57,472 nt of DNA, taken from SLRI01 sp964576715. GTDB lineage: Bacteria > Pseudomonadota > Alphaproteobacteria > Geminicoccales > Geminicoccaceae. The translations under genes were made by a program, and so were the position numbers. Shown here in pieces: positions 45,766-53,593 of this stretch; positions within the stretch are counted from its first letter, which is position 1, and every line of letters begins with the position of its first letter. A model generated the notes under the pieces. It did no database searches and was not told the origin of the DNA. It worked only from the letters and a program-made list of their open reading frames with translations. The DNA lies in the NCBI GenBank assembly GCA_964576715.1, contig CAZNWE010000019.1, forward strand, positions 1 to 57,472, in the 5' to 3' direction.

Positions 45766-47505
45766 ATGCCCGAGCCGGGGGAGTCGGTCGCCGGCGAGCC
45801 GTCGGCAGCCGCGGTCGCCGCCGTCCTCGACCGTGTCCTGGCGAGCGAGGAGTTCGCCAACGCACCCCGGTTGCAGCGGTTTCTCCGCTACGTCGTCGAG
45901 GGTACCCTGGCCGGCCGGGCGCGCGAGCTGCGCGCCTACGCGATCGCCGTCGACGTGTTCGACCGACCGGCCGACTTCGACCCGCAGAGCGATTCGCTGG
46001 TCCGGGTCGAGGCCGGACGGTTGCGGCAGAAGCTCGCGGCCTATGCGGCGGCTGCGGGCAGCCAGGATCCGCTGCGCATCACCTTGCCCAAGGGCGGCTA
46101 CGTGCCGGCGTTCGAGCCGCGCGAGGTGCCCGCACCGGCGCCGACACCGTCGAGCAAATGGCGGCGCTGGCTGCCGATGGCCGCGATGCTCGCCGTGATC
46201 GCCACGATCGCCGCCGGCAGCATCGTGCTTTGGCGGGCGGTGCTGCTCGACCAGGCGGCGACGTCCGACCCGGTGCTCGCGGGCCGGCCGGCGCCGGCGA
46301 TCGGCGTGCTGCCGTTCACGGCCCTCGACGCGGACCCGGCAAGCGCCGCCACGACGGCGACCGCAGCGGCGGCACTGACGGCGCTGGTGACCGCCGATCT
46401 GGTCCGCTTTCGTCAGCTGTTCGTCCTCGCCGAGCGCAGTGCGGCGACCCTGACCGCGACCGCGGCCGATCCGATCCAGGCGGCAGCCGCGGCCGCGCTC
46501 GACTTCGTCGTCGACGGCACTGTCCGGCAGACCCCCGGGGGGCTGGTCGTCACGGCGAGCCTGATCGAGACGGCCGATGGTCAGGCGGTCTGGAGCGACA
46601 GCTTCAGCGAGCCGGAATCGGCGCGCGCCGTTCTCGACCTCGAGGACGAGATCGCGCGGGCGATCGTCACCGCCCTGGCGCAGCCCTATGGCATCCTCAG
46701 CCAGCAATTGACGCGCGCCGCCGACCAACGAGCCCTGCCGGACAGTCTCGCGAGCTATCGCTGCATCCTGCTCGCCGACCGCTACTACGCCAGCTATGCC
46801 GCCGCCGACTACGCGACCGCCTTGCAGTGCCTGAAGGCGGCGCTCGAGCGCGAGCCCGACTATGCGCATGGCTGGGCCTATCTCGCCTATCTCCTGCTCG
46901 ACGACCTGCGCTACGGCTACGCCCGCGGCACTGCCGACCTCGACCTCCAGCAGGCGGCGGCGGCAGCGCGTCGCGCGGTGGCGCTCGAGCCCGAGAACGC
47001 GGTGGCGCAACGGGCACTTGCCGCCGTGCTGTTCACCGCCGGCGATGTCGCGGGCTTTCGCCGGCAGGCGGAACGGGCGCTGGCGCTGAACCCCAACGAC
47101 AGCGACGCCTTGGCCGATCTCGGTGGCAAGCTCGCCTATAGTGGCGAGTGGGAGCGCGGCCTCGCGATGCGCGAGCGGGCGATGCAGCTCAATCCGGCAC
47201 ACCCGCCGGCCTACCACCTGCCCTTCGTCTTCGACGCGATCCGGCGCGGCGACGATGCTGCGGCCCTGGTTCTGCTCGACCGCATCGACCTGCCCGATTT
47301 TCTCATCAGCCGCCTGTTGCGCGCTGCGGTGCTCGGCCGGCTCGGGCCATCCGAGGCGACGACCGAAGCCGCCGAGGCACTGCTTGCCCTCGACCCCGAG
47401 GCCGCGGCCCGGGCGCGCGACTATCTCGGCTTCTGGAACATGGACGAGACGGTCGTCGAGGCCGTGCTCCAGGGCCTCGACCGCGCCGGCTTGAGTGCCA
47501 GCTAG
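45766..47505 (+). CDS. Winged-helix/TPR membrane regulator
   Basis: Protein of 579 residues from the ATG at 45766; a GTG four codons earlier is an alternative. Residues 28-118 form a DNA-binding-like winged helix (FANAPRLQRFLRYVVEG, then ELRAYAIAVDVFDRPADFDPQSDSLVRVEAGRLRQKL and RITLPKGGYVPAF), of the type often annotated as adenylate cyclase-associated. One membrane helix lies at 135-158. The periplasmic or C-terminal part has a TolB-like segment and TPR repeats near 370-575. Such proteins can sense and regulate across the membrane (ToxR-like), but no target is known. It is divergent from the hypothetical gene at 45152. Confidence 0.78.
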   Translation: MPEPGESVAGEPSAAAVAAVLDRVLASEEFANAPRLQRFLRYVVEGTLAGRARELRAYAIAVDVFDRPADFDPQSDSLVRVEAGRLRQKLAAYAAAAGSQDPLRITLPKGGYVPAFEPREVPAPAPTPSSKWRRWLPMAAMLAVIATIAAGSIVLWRAVLLDQAATSDPVLAGRPAPAIGVLPFTALDADPASAATTATAAAALTALVTADLVRFRQLFVLAERSAATLTATAADPIQAAAAAALDFVVDGTVRQTPGGLVVTASLIETADGQAVWSDSFSEPESARAVLDLEDEIARAIVTALAQPYGILSQQLTRAADQRALPDSLASYRCILLADRYYASYAAADYATALQCLKAALEREPDYAHGWAYLAYLLLDDLRYGYARGTADLDLQQAAAAARRAVALEPENAVAQRALAAVLFTAGDVAGFRRQAERALALNPNDSDALADLGGKLAYSGEWERGLAMRERAMQLNPAHPPAYHLPFVFDAIRRGDDAAALVLLDRIDLPDFLISRLLRAAVLGRLGPSEATTEAAEALLALDPEAAARARDYLGFWNMDETVVEAVLQGLDRAGLSAS

Positions 47506-47523
47506 ACCGGTCGCCGTCGCTCC

Positions 47524-47540
47524 GCCCGGGCGCGCCGGGC
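47524..47540. terminator. GC-rich hairpin between convergent genes
   Basis: GCCCGG (47524-47529) and CCGGGC (47535-47540) pair around a 5-base loop in the 78-base gap between the convergent regulator and the DUF934 gene. There is no T-tract, so it is a weak terminator candidate serving either strand. Confidence 0.3.
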
Positions 47541-47583
47541 CAGCCGGCAGTGCCGCCGGACGATCGAGCAGCGATGGTCGCGG

Positions 47584-48111
47584 CTATTCGGCGGCGACGA
47601 GCGTCGGCCGCGATCGGTGGCGGGCCCGCCAGACCGCGGTCGCCGCATCCGTCGCCGCGTCATCGTACTGGTAGGCGAGCTCGATGCCGATCCGGGCCCT
47701 TTGCCAGCTCTCCAGCGGCCGGCCCTCGGCCACCTCGAAGGCATCGAAGCCGACCCGGCGCATGAACGGGTACTGGTCGACCAGGACCTCGCCCACAGCA
47801 CGGATCTCGCCGGCATAGCGGTAGTGCCGACGCAGCATGGCAGCGGCCGAGAAGGCGCGGCCATCGGCGAACTTGGGAAAGACCAAGGCGATCAGCTGGA
47901 GCCGACCGAGCCAGGGCTCGAGCGCCTCGACCGGCTCGTCGCTCTCGAGCCTGACGCCGAGCCGGCAGGCGCAGTGAAAGAGGAACTCGCCATCGTCTCC
48001 CTGCAGCCGGGCGAGTGTGACGATCTTCGCCTGCTGCGTCGGGACCGGCTGCTCGTCGGGGTAGAAGCGCCAGTCGTCCGTGATCCATTCGCCGTTCTTA
48101 AGCACGGGCAT
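47584..48111 (-). CDS. DUF934 protein linked to sulfite reductase
   Basis: Protein of 175 residues from MPVLKNGEWITDDW. DUF934 proteins are found almost only beside cysI in alpha- and gammaproteobacteria and are presumed accessory factors in assimilatory sulfate reduction. Typical segments are LIALVFPKFADGRAFSAAAMLRR and EIRAVGEVLVDQYPFMRRVGFDAFEV, as in the family. It overlaps the cysI 3' end by 14 bases. No cysH gene follows, unlike in many relatives, so the phosphosulfate reductase must be elsewhere. Confidence 0.87.
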   Translation of the reverse strand: MPVLKNGEWITDDWRFYPDEQPVPTQQAKIVTLARLQGDDGEFLFHCACRLGVRLESDEPVEALEPWLGRLQLIALVFPKFADGRAFSAAAMLRRHYRYAGEIRAVGEVLVDQYPFMRRVGFDAFEVAEGRPLESWQRARIGIELAYQYDDAATDAATAVWRARHRSRPTLVAAE

Positions 48112-49759
48112 AGATGGCCTCCTTGAAGTGCTTGACGCCGACCCGGCGGAAGAAGTCGAGGAACCGCTCGTCCCGGCCGCGGCGGCCGTCGAGATAGACC
48201 CGAACGACGGCTTCCACCGCATCGACGATCTCGTCCGCGGCGAAGCCCGGCCCGATCAGCTGGCCGATCGCGGCGTTCTCGTCGGCCGAGCCACCCAGCG
48301 TGATCTGGTAGGATTCCACCCCCTTCTTCTCCAGCCCGAGAATCCCGAGATGGGCGACGTGGTGGTGGCCGCAGGCGTTGATGCAGCCCGAGATGTTGAT
48401 GTGCAGGTCGCCCACGTCCTCCTGGCGGGAGAGGTCGGCGAAGCGGCGGCTGATGGCTTGTGCCACCGGGATCGAGCGGGCCGTCGCCAGGCTGCAATAG
48501 TCCATGCCCGGGCAGGCGATGATGTCGGAGACGAGGTTGAGGTTGGGGGTGGCGAGACCGGCCGCCTCGAGGCTCTGCCAGAGGGCGAAGAGGTCCGTCG
48601 TGCGGACGTTGGGAAGCACCAGGTTCTGCTCGTGCGCGACACGGATCTCGGCGAAGGAATAGCGCTCGGCAAGCTCGGCGACGAGGCGCATCTCGCCCGC
48701 CGTGGCGTCGCCCGGGATGCCGCCCATGGGCTTCAAGGAAATGTTGGCGATGCTGTAGCCCGGCACCTTGTGCGGCGCCACGTTGTGGCGGACCCAGCGG
48801 GCGAAGGCCTTGTCCTCGAAGAGATGCGCGAGATGCGCCGGGTCCCGCTCCAGCAGGGCTTCGTAGGCGGGCGGGGCGAAATAGGCCTCGATCCGGGCGA
48901 CCTCGGCAGAAGCGAGCTCGATCGCCTCGTGGTGGTCGCCACGGGCGAACTCGGCCTCGACCAGCTCGCTGAAGGCATCGACGCCGATCTCGTGCACCAG
49001 GATCTTGATCCGGGCCTTGTACTTGTTGTCCCGCCGGCCGAAGCGGTTGTAGACGCGCATGATGGCGGTGACGTAGGGCAGAAGCTCGTCCGCCGGCAGG
49101 AAGCCGCGGATGGTCTTGCCGACCATCGGCGTGCGGCCGAGGCCGCCGCCGACGATCACCTCGAAGCCCGGTCCGCCCGCCTCGTTGCGGTGCATCCTGA
49201 GGCCGATATCGTGGACCTTGACCGCCGCCCGGTCGTGCGGCGCACCGGTGACCGCGATCTTGAACTTGCGCGGCAGGAAAGAGAATTCGGGGTGCAGGCT
49301 CGACCACTGGCGCAACAGCTCGCAGTGCGGCCGCGGGTCCTCGATCTCGTCCGCTGCGACGCCGGCATACTGGTCCGTCGTGACATTGCGGATGCAGTTG
49401 CCCGAGGTCTGGATGGCGTGCATCTCGACCTCGGCGAGGGCTTCGAGGATCGCCGGGACGTCGCCGAGCTTCGGCCAGTTGAACTGGATGTTCTGCCGCG
49501 TGGTGAAGTGACCATAGCCCTTGTCGAAGCGCTCGGCGATCAATGCCAGCCGGCGCAGCTGGCGCGCCGAGAGCACACCGTAGGGGATCGCCACCCTGAG
49601 CATGTAGGCGTGCAGCTGCAGGTAGAGGCCGTTCATCAGGCGAAGCGGCTTGAACTCCTCCTCGGTCAGGTCACCGCGCAGGCGACGCTCGACCTGATCC
49701 CTGAACTGGGCGGTGCGCTCGGCAACGAAGCGGGCGTCGAACTCGTCGTAGCGGTACAT
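48098..49759 (-). CDS. cysI: Sulfite reductase hemoprotein (nitrite/sulfite reductase family)
   Basis: Siroheme/[4Fe-4S] enzyme of 553 residues that reduces sulfite to sulfide in the cytoplasm. The cluster and siroheme ligands are C416 and C422 (CPGMDYC, C-x5-C) and C459 and C463 (GCINAC, C-x3-C). A repeated parachute fold is suggested by GHFTTRQNIQFNWP near 83 and the matching second half. The ATG at 49759 overlaps the DUF2849 stop (TGATG); a GTG one codon earlier is possible. No cysJ flavoprotein is in the cluster, so electrons probably come from ferredoxin or a separate reductase. It could also use nitrite, but the neighbours point to sulfite. Confidence 0.94.
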   Translation of the reverse strand: MYRYDEFDARFVAERTAQFRDQVERRLRGDLTEEEFKPLRLMNGLYLQLHAYMLRVAIPYGVLSARQLRRLALIAERFDKGYGHFTTRQNIQFNWPKLGDVPAILEALAEVEMHAIQTSGNCIRNVTTDQYAGVAADEIEDPRPHCELLRQWSSLHPEFSFLPRKFKIAVTGAPHDRAAVKVHDIGLRMHRNEAGGPGFEVIVGGGLGRTPMVGKTIRGFLPADELLPYVTAIMRVYNRFGRRDNKYKARIKILVHEIGVDAFSELVEAEFARGDHHEAIELASAEVARIEAYFAPPAYEALLERDPAHLAHLFEDKAFARWVRHNVAPHKVPGYSIANISLKPMGGIPGDATAGEMRLVAELAERYSFAEIRVAHEQNLVLPNVRTTDLFALWQSLEAAGLATPNLNLVSDIIACPGMDYCSLATARSIPVAQAISRRFADLSRQEDVGDLHINISGCINACGHHHVAHLGILGLEKKGVESYQITLGGSADENAAIGQLIGPGFAADEIVDAVEAVVRVYLDGRRGRDERFLDFFRRVGVKHFKEAIYARA

Positions 49760-50058
49760 CACGAGGCTCCGAGGCTCGCCTGATGACCGAGATCGGGGCG
49801 GACGGTCGGGCCCCGCGTGCGCATCACCTCGCGATAGTGCAGCGGCATCACCCGCGAGCCCTCGCGGCGAACCTCGACGGCGTAGGCGCCGACGACGATG
49901 TTCATCGCTTCGGCCGCCGCCGCCCGCTGCTCGAGGACGGCGAGCGTCGCCTCGTCGTCGGCGACGCTGGCGAGGTCGACATTGGGGGTCCAGCCGTTGC
50001 CGGCGAGGAAGACCACGTCGCCGGCGGCGAGATGGTTGGCGGTGACGATCCTGGGCAT
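49759..50058 (-). CDS. DUF2849 protein, sulfite reductase cluster
   Basis: A 99-residue protein (MPRIVTANHLAAGDVVFL..., then EVRREGSRVMPLHYREVMRTRGPTV). DUF2849 is a short family sitting between cysG and cysI in alphaproteobacteria; its function is not established. The beta-rich start and the VxPxHxRExxRxxGPTVR ending are typical. It overlaps both neighbours by one base (TGATG), so all three are coupled. It is soluble, with no cysteines. Confidence 0.88.
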   Translation of the reverse strand: MPRIVTANHLAAGDVVFLAGNGWTPNVDLASVADDEATLAVLEQRAAAAEAMNIVVGAYAVEVRREGSRVMPLHYREVMRTRGPTVRPDLGHQASLGAS

Positions 50059-51446
50059 CAGGCGGCCTTTTCGAGCTGGGTGGTGGACGGTGTTGCGGCC
50101 TGCGGCAGGGGGGCGACGCCGATGAAAAGCATGGCGGGGCCGGCGATGTTGGCGTCGGCGAGCACCCGGGCGAGCCGATCGAGCCTGCCGGTCGCCGTCT
50201 TCTGCGCGGGCAGCGAGGCGTTCTCGACGATGGTCACGGGCGTGGCGGGGTCGAGCCCGGCCTCGATCAGCCTGGATGCGAGGGTCGGGCCGGCTTTCAC
50301 CCCCATGTAGACGGCGAGGGTCTGGCCAGCCGCGGCCAGGGCGCGCCAGTCGTGCTCGGCCGGCCCGTCCTTGGTCTGCCCAGTGATGATGGTCAGCGCC
50401 CGCCGCTTGCCGCGCTCGGTGATCGCCAGCCGGGCATGCGCGGCGGCGGCGAGTGCGGCGGTCACCCCGGGCACGATCTCGACCGTGATACCGGCGGCCT
50501 CGACTGCTTCGATCTCCTCGACGGCGCGGCCGAAGACGAGGGGATCGCCACCCTTCAAGCGAACCACGCGGTTGCCGGCCAGCGCCTCCGCGACGAGGAT
50601 GGCGTTGATGGTCGCCTGGCTGGTGGACGGACCACCCGGCACTTTGCCGACATGGATGCGCCGGGCATCGCGGCGGGCGAGCTCGACGATGCGCGGATCG
50701 ACCAGGCGATCGACGACCAGGACGTCGGCCGACTGCAGCGTACTGTGCGCCTTCAGGGTCAAGAGCTCGGGATCGCCGGGGCCGGCGCCGACCAGGGCGA
50801 CGCTGCCGTGCTGCGCGGTTCCGGCGATGGCCTCCTCGACCAGGCCGGCCGCACGATCGCTGTCATCGGCGAGCACCGCCGCACTCGCCGGGCCGTCGAA
50901 GAAGCGCTCCCAGAAGGCGCGCCTGGCGCGGCCGTCGGCGAAGCGCTGGGCGATGCGCCGGCGGAGGTTGCGGGCGTATTCGGCGACCCGGCCGAGCTGT
51001 TGCGGGAGGTGCGCCTCCAGCATGGCGCGGATGCGGCCGACCAGGACCGGGGCAGCACCCTCCGAGCCGATGGCGACGACGACGGGGTCGCGATCGACGA
51101 TGGCCGGGGTGATGAAGCTGCAGAGCTGCGGGCGGTCGATGGCGTTGACCGGGATGCCCCTGGCCCGGGCGGTGAAGGCGACGCGGGCGGCCAGGGTCAG
51201 GTCCTCGGTCGCGGCATAGACCAGCCGGCAGCCGTCCAGCTGATCGGGATGGAAGGCCGAGGCCAGCCACACCGCCCGGCCCTCGGCCACGGCTTCGCCG
51301 AGCTCGGGACAGAGCGTCTCGGCGACGAGGCGGATGCGGGCCGTGGTCTTGCCGAGCAGACGGAGCTTCTGCGCCGCCTGCTCGCCGCCGCCGACGATCA
51401 GCACGGGCTGGCGGTCGAGGTCGACGAAGATCGGGAAATAGCGCAC
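50058..51446 (-). CDS. cysG: Siroheme synthase (trifunctional)
   Basis: Makes siroheme for CysI from uroporphyrinogen III. The 462-residue protein has an N-terminal dehydrogenase/ferrochelatase domain (FVDLDRQPVLIVGGGEQAAQK near 5-25; NAIDRPQLCSFITPA near 100) and a C-terminal uroporphyrinogen methyltransferase domain (VALVGAGPGDPELLTLKA near 215; VVRLKGGDPLVFGRAVEEIEA near 290; EIVPGVTAALAAAAHA near 318). The GTG at 51446 (VRYFPIF) is preferred because homologues begin MxYFPIF and AGG lies upstream; a GTG six codons earlier is possible. It is the first gene of the sulfite reductase operon, preceded by an AT-rich promoter. Confidence 0.95.
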   Translation of the reverse strand: MRYFPIFVDLDRQPVLIVGGGEQAAQKLRLLGKTTARIRLVAETLCPELGEAVAEGRAVWLASAFHPDQLDGCRLVYAATEDLTLAARVAFTARARGIPVNAIDRPQLCSFITPAIVDRDPVVVAIGSEGAAPVLVGRIRAMLEAHLPQQLGRVAEYARNLRRRIAQRFADGRARRAFWERFFDGPASAAVLADDSDRAAGLVEEAIAGTAQHGSVALVGAGPGDPELLTLKAHSTLQSADVLVVDRLVDPRIVELARRDARRIHVGKVPGGPSTSQATINAILVAEALAGNRVVRLKGGDPLVFGRAVEEIEAVEAAGITVEIVPGVTAALAAAAHARLAITERGKRRALTIITGQTKDGPAEHDWRALAAAGQTLAVYMGVKAGPTLASRLIEAGLDPATPVTIVENASLPAQKTATGRLDRLARVLADANIAGPAMLFIGVAPLPQAATPSTTQLEKAA

Positions 51447-51491
51447 GCGACACCTGCCTTTCACGGGCGGTTCAACGCCCCAGCGCGTGGC

Positions 51492-51519
51492 ATTGTCTTA
51501 TTTCACATCTGCATGTCAA
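51492..51519 (-). promoter_or_regulatory. Predicted sigma-70 promoter of the cysG-cysI operon
   Basis: Read on the minus strand, TTGACA (51519-51514) is followed after 16 bases by GACAAT (51497-51492), within a markedly AT-rich stretch (about 51492-51560) that contrasts with the GC-rich surroundings. The start codon of cysG is about 46 bases downstream of the -10. Dyads such as GTTATAAC (51547-51554) overlap the end of the decarboxylase gene and could bind a regulator such as CysB. Confidence 0.55.
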
Positions 51520-51548
51520 TTGAATTCATTTTTTACGCACATAAGATG

Positions 51549-52979
51549 TTATAACGTTTTCGCGATCGCGCGGACGACGGCCCAGCCGGCCTCGACATGC
51601 CGCCGTTCGGTGGTCGTCTGGCCGATCGAGAAGCGGATGGCGTAGCGGCCGTGGACGCGGGTCTGGGTCAGGTAGATGCGACCATCGTCATTGATTTTCT
51701 GCAGGAGATCGGCATTGAGCGTGTCGAGGGCGGCCGCGTCGGTCATGCCCGCTGGCTGGTAGCGGAAGGACAGCAGGGCCAGGCTCGGTGGCGAGGCCAG
51801 GACGAAATCGGGGGTGGCCTCGATCCACGTCGCGAGTTCGTCGGTGAGGGCGATATGCCGTCGCAGCATGGCCTGCAGGCCCGCGACGCCGTGGCAGCGG
51901 ATCACGAACCACAGCTTGAGCGCGCGAAAGCGACGGCCGAGCGGGATGCCCCAATCGCGGTAGTCGATCACCTGGCCGGTTTGCCGCCCGGTGAGGTAGA
52001 CCGGATTGACGGTGAGGGTGCGGATCAGTTCCTCCGGGCGACGAACGAAATGCGCCGCACAGTCGAAATTGACGCCGAGCCATTTGTGCGGGTTGGTGAC
52101 GAAGCTGTCGACAGCCTCGATCCCGTCGATCATCCAGCGCCATTCCGGCAAGACGAGCGCGCTGCCGGCCCAGGCGGCGTCGACGTGGAGATAGACGCCG
52201 TGGCGCTCGGCGACCCTGCCGATGGCGGCCAAAGGATCGATGGCGCCGGTGCCGGTGGTGCCGAGCGTGGCGACGATGCAGGCGGGGACGATCCCGGCGG
52301 CGATGTCCGCTTCGATCAGGCGCTCGAGCGCCTCCGGGCAGAGGGCGAAGCGGGCGTCGGTCGGCACCTGGCGCAGCGCCCGCTTGCCGAGCCCAGCGAT
52401 GCGGACCGCCTTCTCGACCGAGGAATGCGCCTCTTCGCTGCCATAGACGGCGAGCGGCGGGCAGTTGCCGAGGCCGGCGGCGTCGGCCTGCCAGCCGGTC
52501 GCCCGTTCGCGCGCGATGAGAATGGCGGCGAGCGTCGCCGAAGAGGCGCTGTCCTGGATGACGCCGTGCCAGCCCTCCGCGCCCGGCCTGGGCCCCAGCC
52601 CGAGCATCTGCGCCAGCCAGTCGAGAACGCGGGTCTCCAGCTCGGTGGCGGCGGGCGAGGTCTGCCAGAGCATGCACTGCGCCGCGAGTGTCGCGGTCAG
52701 CATTTCGGCGAGCACCGAGGCCGGGCTGGAATTGGCGGGGAAGTAGGCGAAGAAGCGCGGGTGCTGCCAGTGCGTGACACCGGGCATCACGATGCGCTCG
52801 AAGTCGCCGAGGATCGCCTGGAAGTCCTCAGGCTCGATGGGCGGGGTCTCGGGCAGTTGTACGGCGACCGCGCCCGGCTGCGCAGGTGAGCGGACCGGGC
52901 GCGCCTCGATCGTGGCGAGATAGTCCGCCATCCAGTCGGCGAGGCATTTGGCCTCCTGGCGAAAACGGTCGAGATCCAT
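51549..52979 (-). CDS. PLP-dependent aromatic amino acid decarboxylase family protein
   Basis: Fold-type I group II decarboxylase of 476 residues, expected to convert an aromatic amino acid (tyrosine, tryptophan or phenylalanine) to its amine. Landmarks are HWQHPRFFAYFPANSS near 70-85, SASSATLAAILIARERA near 145-160, VYGSEEAHSSVEKAVRIAG near 178, ATLGTTGTGAIDPL near 236, and the PLP Lys in NPHKWLG near residue 299. It could instead be a decarboxylating aldehyde synthase, since these share the fold. The stop TAA falls in the AT-rich cysG promoter region. It is a single gene, with no transporter beside it. Confidence 0.92.
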   Translation of the reverse strand: MDLDRFRQEAKCLADWMADYLATIEARPVRSPAQPGAVAVQLPETPPIEPEDFQAILGDFERIVMPGVTHWQHPRFFAYFPANSSPASVLAEMLTATLAAQCMLWQTSPAATELETRVLDWLAQMLGLGPRPGAEGWHGVIQDSASSATLAAILIARERATGWQADAAGLGNCPPLAVYGSEEAHSSVEKAVRIAGLGKRALRQVPTDARFALCPEALERLIEADIAAGIVPACIVATLGTTGTGAIDPLAAIGRVAERHGVYLHVDAAWAGSALVLPEWRWMIDGIEAVDSFVTNPHKWLGVNFDCAAHFVRRPEELIRTLTVNPVYLTGRQTGQVIDYRDWGIPLGRRFRALKLWFVIRCHGVAGLQAMLRRHIALTDELATWIEATPDFVLASPPSLALLSFRYQPAGMTDAAALDTLNADLLQKINDDGRIYLTQTRVHGRYAIRFSIGQTTTERRHVEAGWAVVRAIAKTL

Positions 52980-53073
52980 GGGCCCCCCAAAGCATCGGTG
53001 GGCTGGATTCTAGCAGCAGCGCGGCACCGGCGACAGGCTGGCCGTCGCCGGTGCCGGCATCGCGTCAGCCGGC

Positions 53074-53337
53074 TCAGCCGCGGTTGGCGGCGGGATTGAT
53101 GGTTGCCTCGGCGGTGTCGCGAGCGATCTGGCGGATGTCGCAACGGGCGATGCCGATGTCGTCCAGGTCGCGGTCGCTCAGCGACTGCAGCTCGTCATAG
53201 GTCTGCCGATAGAGGCGGTAGGCGGCGAGGCGACGTTGCAGGCCGGCGACGACTGCCTGCAGGCGCGAGGTCTCGTGGAGATCGCCACGCCAAGTGCCGG
53301 CGGTGCCGCCGACCGGAAAGACGGTTTGCGTGGTCAT
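53074..53337 (-). CDS. DUF1127 domain protein
   Basis: Protein of 87 residues with the DUF1127 core YDELQSLSDRDLDDIGIARCDIRQIAR at 48-74, an amphipathic two-helix motif, common in alphaproteobacterial small proteins linked to stress and small-RNA control. The ATG at 53337 has AAGGA nine bases upstream. A perfect dyad TGTTGCAGTGCAACA is centred about 27 bases upstream of the start. Its N-terminal half is unrelated to the domain. Function unknown. Confidence 0.88.
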   Translation of the reverse strand: MTTQTVFPVGGTAGTWRGDLHETSRLQAVVAGLQRRLAAYRLYRQTYDELQSLSDRDLDDIGIARCDIRQIARDTAEATINPAANRG

Positions 53338-53356
53338 GATACAGGTCCTTGTTGTC

Positions 53357-53440
53357 TGTTGCAGTGCAACATTGCTGACGAGCGGGATATGGACCCGGCC
53401 GGACTCCCGCACCACGCGTGTTCTTGCAACGCAGCGTTGC
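53357..53440. promoter_or_regulatory. Two TTGCA-type dyads between the DUF1127 and cyclase genes
   Basis: TGTTGCAGTGCAACA (53357-53371) is a perfect 15-base palindrome with a central G. GCAACG-CAG-CGTTGC (53426-53440) is a second perfect dyad, and it includes the 10-mer TTGCAACGCA (53424-53433). The same 10-mer recurs upstream of phaC at 55374-55383. These are good operator candidates; the regulator is not known. Confidence 0.5.
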
Positions 53441-53593
53441 TCTTCGAGATGATCCAGTGTCGGCCTCGCCGCGCCAGAGCAACGGTCGCCGCAGCACCGC
53501 CCTCACGACGATATGACCGCCCTTGAGGACCTCCGCCATTGGCCCCGCAGGCGGCCGGCGGGTAGAGGAGACTGGCCAAGGAGAATGTCCGCC

